Shown here: positions 58,965 through 64,000 of the stretch, piece by piece | Layout: the number at the start of each line of letters is the position of its first letter | Numbering within the stretch: position 1 is the first letter of the stretch | Source: Casuarina equisetifolia | Lineage: Eukaryota; Streptophyta; Magnoliopsida; Fagales; Casuarinaceae | NCBI GenBank assembly: GCA_028551475.1 | Contig: CM052358.1 | Span: 1,180,501 to 1,244,500 of the forward strand | DNA length: 64,000 nucleotides | Reading direction: 5' to 3' | Made by a program: the position numbers and the translations under genes | Notes under the pieces: generated by a model | Database searches by the model: none | What the model was told of the DNA's origin: nothing | The model's input: the letters and a program-made list of their open reading frames with translations, nothing else

Positions 58965-60988
58965 ACGGCAGAAAGCAATCCCATAGAAAGAAATGCCAGT
59001 TTGTGCGACAAAATGAAAGAGAAGATCTCCAAAATTAACAAATCGTTTGGTGGCGAGCCCCAAGGCGATAAAAGCCCTTATATCTTTGATCGGGCCTTGT
59101 ACAACTACAGATTCAGGCCTCGGGTGGTCTCCATCGGACCTTACTACCGACGCGACCCTCGCCTGCGAGAAATAGAGAAGTTCAAGTGGCAGTGTCTTGC
59201 TTATTCACTCAACAATAGCAATAAAAACCTGGAGGACTACTTGGAAAAGATACCGGCACTCGAACAGTTCAAGGAGTGTTATTTCGAATCCTCCGGTCTC
59301 CAAACTGACGAGTTCCTTGAGATGATGGTACTTGATGGTTGTTTCATAGTAGAATTAATTCGGTTCTCTTATCCAATTGGCAGGGAAAAGAAACCAAAGC
59401 AATCTGACAGGAAGGGGCACCACCCTTTGGCCCAGACGGAGAGGGCAAATTTACCGAAGATCTGCACGGACTTACTCATGCTTCAGAATCAGATCCCGTA
59501 TAATGTTTTGGAAAAAGTATTTGAACTCTCCGAGATTAACTTGAACGGTAAACCTCTGGTCACTCTGAGTGTAGAATTGTTCCGGGCCGTTCTGGGATTT
59601 CACTGCTCACCTTTCAAAAATCCCCCAAGATTTGACTATATGCATTTGCTGGACTTGGTTCGATCCACTTTTATTCCAACTAATTATAAAGGAGGCTCTC
59701 CGGGTGCAAAAGAAACCCCATTTGAAATAAAAATGCCGCCAGAGTTTCAGTACAAACCATATGACACCGTTCGCTGCGTCACGAAGCTCCGTCGTGTGGG
59801 GATCAAAGTCAATCCGCGTCGGGAGGGTGGATCCTTGCTGGTTGAGTTTCGTCACGGTGTAATTGAGATGCCTAAAATAATTCTCAATGACTCAATATGC
59901 TGTTTCTTGGAGAATTGCGTGGCACTCGAGCAACGTCTCAATGCTAGTCCCAAATGCTTCTCAGTTTATGCCCTTTGTTTGGACTGTCTTGTGAACGCTG
60001 TGTTAGACTATTTTCAATAATCCTCACTTATGTGGGCTTATATCAATGTAATTACTTATCTTCAATTGTTTTATTAATTGTTTTATGATTCATATGTATG
60101 AGATATGTTGGGTCCATTATTGTTGAATATGGAACTGGCTAATGTGGGTTTGTGTTTGTTATATATAACAATGATGAGTTAGACTATATTAACAGTATTC
60201 TTTGTAAATTACTAAGATTCCTCTTTTGCCTTTCATTATGTGCACTGAATCTACATGTGATGAAGATCATATTGGTGGATTAAGAGGTGTTATATATAGG
60301 AACTTATTACTATATTATGCATAATAACACATCTTTTATAAATATTGTGTACAATACTATGAATAGTGACTCGTGTACAGTAACTCTATTTTTTTATATA
60401 ATGAACCTACAATTGAAAACAATATTGATGAGAATAACGTTACATGAAATTCTCTCTCCACAATCTCTAGTAGAGTAAGCTTTCTCATTAGCCGATGATT
60501 CTAGATAAAACAAAAGAGTAAATCTGGTTATCATCCTTAGTTAGGATGAGTTATCTGTAGTAAGAATGAACTCCAAATTAGGTATGTTCTATGTGTTAAA
60601 CTTTGTGTTCTAAATGAATAGCAAGATCTTGGTTTTGAGCTCATTTGAGCTCAGTTTTTCTAACACTGCTGCGGACGTTGAGTATCTCTGCGAGCGTCGA
60701 GTCATTGAGAATTACCTTGAGACAGATAAGGAGGCTGAGAAGTTCTTCAACCACTTGGGCAGGGATCTGACATTTGATTGTAATTACTCTAAATATTTCT
60801 TTCAGTTGTGCCGCAGAGTCAATGACTACTGTAACAATCCGTGCCGTAAGCATTGGACAAGCTTCAAGGAGGAGTATTTTGGCAAGCCATGGCTGTGGAT
60901 ATCAGTATTAGCTGCCTTTGTGCTCTTGGTTCTCACGTTTATGCAGACTTACTATACCATCTATGCCTATGCGTATCCTAAAAACTAG
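58965..60988 (+). pseudogene. DUF247 gene, start lost and split by a solo-LTR-like insertion
   Basis: Single-unit DUF247 copy. The codon that aligns with the ATG of the fusion gene is ACG (58965), and the second Met codon is ATA; the first usable in-frame ATG is 59013. The frame then runs open to about 60000 (RVVSIGPYYRRD, LQTDEFLEMMVLDGCFIVELIR, LPKICTDLLMLQNQIPYNVLEKVFE, VEMPK-like IEMPKIILND), where a 665-bp insertion follows VYALCLDCLVN. After it, the C-terminal part continues (about 60666-60988): AADVEYLCERRVIEN ... PWLWISVLAAFVLLVLTF, with the membrane helix. Both coding parts are otherwise well kept, so inactivation looks recent. A truncated, anchorless product from 59013 cannot be excluded. 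Confidence 0.8.
60001..60665. mobile_element. Solo LTR-like insertion in DUF247 (fossil)
   Basis: A 665-bp insert with inverted ends TGTTAGA / TCTAACA and TG...CA termini, AT-rich, with TATA-like motifs (TTATATATAGGAAC near 60290) and no coding capacity. It splits the DUF247 gene between VYALCLDCLVN and AADVEYLC. The ends are those of an LTR standing alone. The flanking 5-mers (CGCTG and CTGCT) are not a clean target duplication. Family undetermined; it entered after the segmental duplication, because the sister gene lacks it. Confidence 0.65.
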
Positions 60989-63900
60989 TCCCTTCCTGTA
61001 GTTTGTTGGGTTACTTTCAAGCCTTGTAAATAAAGGGACTTTGCCTACGGTAAACTTTGCTTTTGCAGCCCAATGTTAAGTGAACTGTTATAAATGATAG
61101 TTTGTGATGTATATGTAGTTGTCTAATGTTCAGTTGGTATTTATGTAATTTTAAAATGAAAATCCTTTTTTTTTTCCTATTAATTGGCCTATCCAACAAA
61201 CTGTAAACATTTTAATGATCCTACATGATAAGGCTTGATTAGGCTAATATGATTTTGCCAAATCAAAATAATTTTCTTGATCATTTTGCAAGTAAATAAA
61301 CGGTCCTAGTGAACTCTATTTATATTTGAAATGTTGCTCTCTGCTTATCCACTTCAATGTATTCCTTTGTTCTTATTGCACTCACATTTGGCTCCCTTCT
61401 TGACTAAAAGAATTTTAAGAGTGAAAACTCTGCTTCATTAATTCGATGACAGATGAAATTAAATATCTATAGTTTTACTCACATTTTCAAAATTCAACAT
61501 ATGAAGTCATATAATTGAAGTTAAGAGAAGACATGCATTGAGTTTTGGACTCATGATCTCTTGTAATGATATCAATGTTTAATTTCTATTAGTTTTAGAA
61601 GTAACAAATTTAAGATGATTAATATATTAGTATTCTTCCTTGGCAATTAAGGGTAGCCAGTAAGTCTTTAAAAAAACTAAGAATTGAATTGTGGAGTTAA
61701 TGTTTGAACTCCAAACCTTGGATCTAATACATGTTTAAATTGCTAATTATTCCAAGAATTTAACATTTGGATAGAGTTCAACAACGGTTTTCGCACCAAA
61801 AAATAAATTAACTCAGACAAATTCACTGACGATCCCGAAACATTTAGAAAAAGCTCTATGAAGGTCTCTATGTCGGTTCTACTCGTAAGTAGCTAGTGTT
61901 TTTGGGCTAAAGGAGCATGTCTATTTCGTCCCATGAGACATGCTATAATACAGATTCCTTCGTTTGAACCATTTCAAGGCTGTCATGTTCATGGATCAAA
62001 GGGAATTGTCGAAGATCCAAGTCCCATGACAAGGAAGTGGGCTTCAATGTCACAAGCAGACTAGTTTGTGTTAGAATCGGGTTATAGGACCCCATGTACA
62101 AGAGTGTGACACATATACATGAATACAGAGGTCTATGTTATGGGCCCATGTCCTAGAATGTGAATTCATGTAAAAGAGTTAGGACCCATGCACATGAGGG
62201 CAGGCCCATATTGTGGTCCATGCAAGTAGGCCCATGTTGTAGAGAAACTACACATGGCGTTAGTTTCATCCAACCCATATCCGACGAGAAGGTGGATTCA
62301 TGTGCATGAGGTAAGACCCATGTCATAGGATGAGGTCAGGCCCATGTTGTAGGCTTATGCATATAAGCCCATGCTATAGAGAAAATACACTTGGCATCCA
62401 TTTGGATTCTATTATTTTCAGTTTCTATCATGTCCTAATTCATCTTATCTTTAAAAAAATAAAATAAATTAAATTAAATTAAAATCAAGAGTAGTCTTTA
62501 AAACTCAATTTGGGCATTCTACCAACATTTCTAGCTGAAGTTCACATGATTTTCACGACGGATCACATCATATTCACAAAAGCAAAGTTATTCAAAAAGT
62601 GAAGCAGTATGACGGCTTACATATCAAGGGACACCTTTTGCTTTATGTTTTTCATTGTTTACATAAAGATAAAAAGAATCAATACCAATGGGAGAATATA
62701 ATGGACAAATATTGAATGCGTGACCATCACAAAATAAGTTAAAGCAAAAGATAAGGAATTTGGAAACCTATGGTTATTCTATACGTCCTTAAATATCCAA
62801 GTCCCGTGAAGAGGAAGTGGGCTTCGGTGTCACAAGGAAAGGACCCATGTACATTGTGTTGAACCGTACACTTCAGGGGAGCAGTGTTATAGGACCCATG
62901 TACATGATTGTGGTATGCGTTATGGGGCCATGTCCATGAATGTGGATTCACATACATGAGTTAGGACCCATGCACATGAGGGCAGGCCCATGGATGCAAA
63001 CACATGTTGTAGAGAAAATACACCTAGCATTAGTTTCACACGTGCCAAGTTGATAACATGTTTCCCCAAATAGTGGAAATTAGATGTCATAACACAATTA
63101 AAGCAACACTACTTGACATCTGTAGACTTGCTAACAAATATTTAAAAGTTAATATCTCTACTTACTTGCGAGTTTACCATATCAAGAATTTGAAACTAAA
63201 AATAAAAATAAAAATAAAAATAAAAAAAATTTAAAAAAGGTAGTGTCTCTAAATTCAATTGAAAGAAAAATAATAATAACGATAATATATGATAGGTTTT
63301 ATTATTACCCATCAATAGTAGGTTCTTGTTTTCTAGCGTCTGTCTCTTAATTGTCCATCCTCAGTCGCTTTTTAGCTTCACCAACATGAAGCGAGCGTCT
63401 TTGGAAATACCATTGCCTACCAAACATTGGCTGGAGCATCTTCACTTTCAATGCATGGCTCTTGATTGAGAAGGAAAATAACTAATAATCTACAAAAGGA
63501 CAACAATGACTGCAATTATTCACCCACAAGATCAATCGTGCTTTAAAATGGTCTATCCCAGTTTTGGTTTGCTGTTTCATACTCCTAAGGATTGAAACCT
63601 GGAAGGCATTATTAACAAGGAAACGTCAGTTCTGATTATGGAATGAATCTAAATGCACGTAAGGGCAAATGACCTTTTTGAATGACGCATGTAGCTTAGT
63701 GTGACACATATACGTGAATTAGAGGTCCACGTTATGGGGCCCATGTCCTAGAATGTGAATTCATGTACAAGAGTTAAGACCTATGTCACAGGATCCATGC
63801 ACATTAGGGCAGGCCAATGTTGTTGGGCTCATGCATGTATACCCATGTTGCTGAGAAAACACACCTACCATCAGTTTCACACGGGTCATGTCCGAGAATG

Positions 63901-64000
63901 TGGATTCATGTGCATGAGTTAAGACCCATGTCACAGGATGAGGGCAGACCCATGTTGTAGGGCTCATGCATGTAGACCCATGCTATAGAGAAAATACATG
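60989..64000. repeat. Right copy of segmental duplication with three CATG-rich repeats
   Basis: 61000-61200 matches 54450-54660, and 63380-63690 matches 55750-56140. The CATG-rich repeat occurs at about 61970-62400, 62790-63080 and 63690-64000, each built from degenerate units like 'GGACCCATGTACATGAG' and 'GGGCTCATGCATGTAGACCC' and closing in 'ATAGAGAAAATACAC'. An (AAAAAT)n run sits at about 63199-63230. No gene was found. Confidence 0.6.

Noticed and set aside
60001-60665. The DUF247 insert as a newly gained intron
   Set aside because: The TG...CA inverted ends fit an LTR, the sister gene has no intron there, and no splice pair restores the expected residues cleanly.
61970-64000. Regularly spaced short repeats as a CRISPR or regulatory array
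   Set aside because: Units are degenerate, spacing is irregular, and the family is dispersed over the right third of the window.

Overview
Plant nuclear DNA, almost certainly a eudicot: AT-rich, with spliceosomal introns, two housekeeping chloroplast-type genes of plant structure, plant-specific DUF247 genes and Copia/solo-LTR fossils. Species not identified.

Left part (about 4.5-26.2 kb): a tandem array of small four-exon genes that I read as very divergent relatives of PCNA, the eukaryotic DNA sliding clamp. The track of single reading frames hides this because each protein is cut into four exons, but the joined exons give 243-249 residues with the PCNA order of landmarks: an N-terminal GxLLKK, a CDGN/LRS core, an interdomain-connector-like acidic loop ending in VPD/PPD, VKFST, and NEP-x-x-LNF near the C-terminal half. 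Intron phases (1, 1, 0) and most exon lengths (about 313-319, 159, 71, 201 nt) are the same in every copy. There are three sequence classes, called here alpha, beta and gamma. Five copies have all exons open and usable splice sites: alpha at 6631-7647, beta at 12553-14026 and 19563-20936, gamma at 21172-22686 and 24252-25842. The others (4558-5480, 9473-9960, 10801-11478, 14351-16478, 23790-24047, plus short exon-1 scraps near 18.2, 23.2 and 26.0 kb) are truncated or broken. The ancestral module appears to be alpha-> <-beta gamma->, with beta and gamma sharing a short divergent promoter and with E2F-type TTTCCCGC sites about 30-40 bp before the start codons. This array is the most unusual thing in the window.

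Middle (28.2-41.0 kb): two intact conserved genes on the + strand. A 20-exon KEA1/KEA2-type chloroplast K+/H+ antiporter (1206 residues) is followed about 0.6 kb later by a five-exon FolD-type methylenetetrahydrofolate dehydrogenase/cyclohydrolase (360 residues, organelle-targeted).

Right part (41-64 kb): repeats, an old broken Copia element on the - strand (43756-49408), and a segmental duplication carrying DUF247 genes. The left DUF247 gene (51898-54447) is an intronless fusion of two DUF247 units in one 849-codon frame. The right one (58965-60988) has lost its ancestral start codon and is split by a 665-bp solo-LTR-like insertion. A third DUF247 scrap lies at 57606. A CATG-rich repeat family is spread from 41.6 kb to the window end.

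The KEA, FolD and DUF247 assignments rest on direct motif recognition. The PCNA assignment rests on a by-eye alignment and would need a profile search to confirm.
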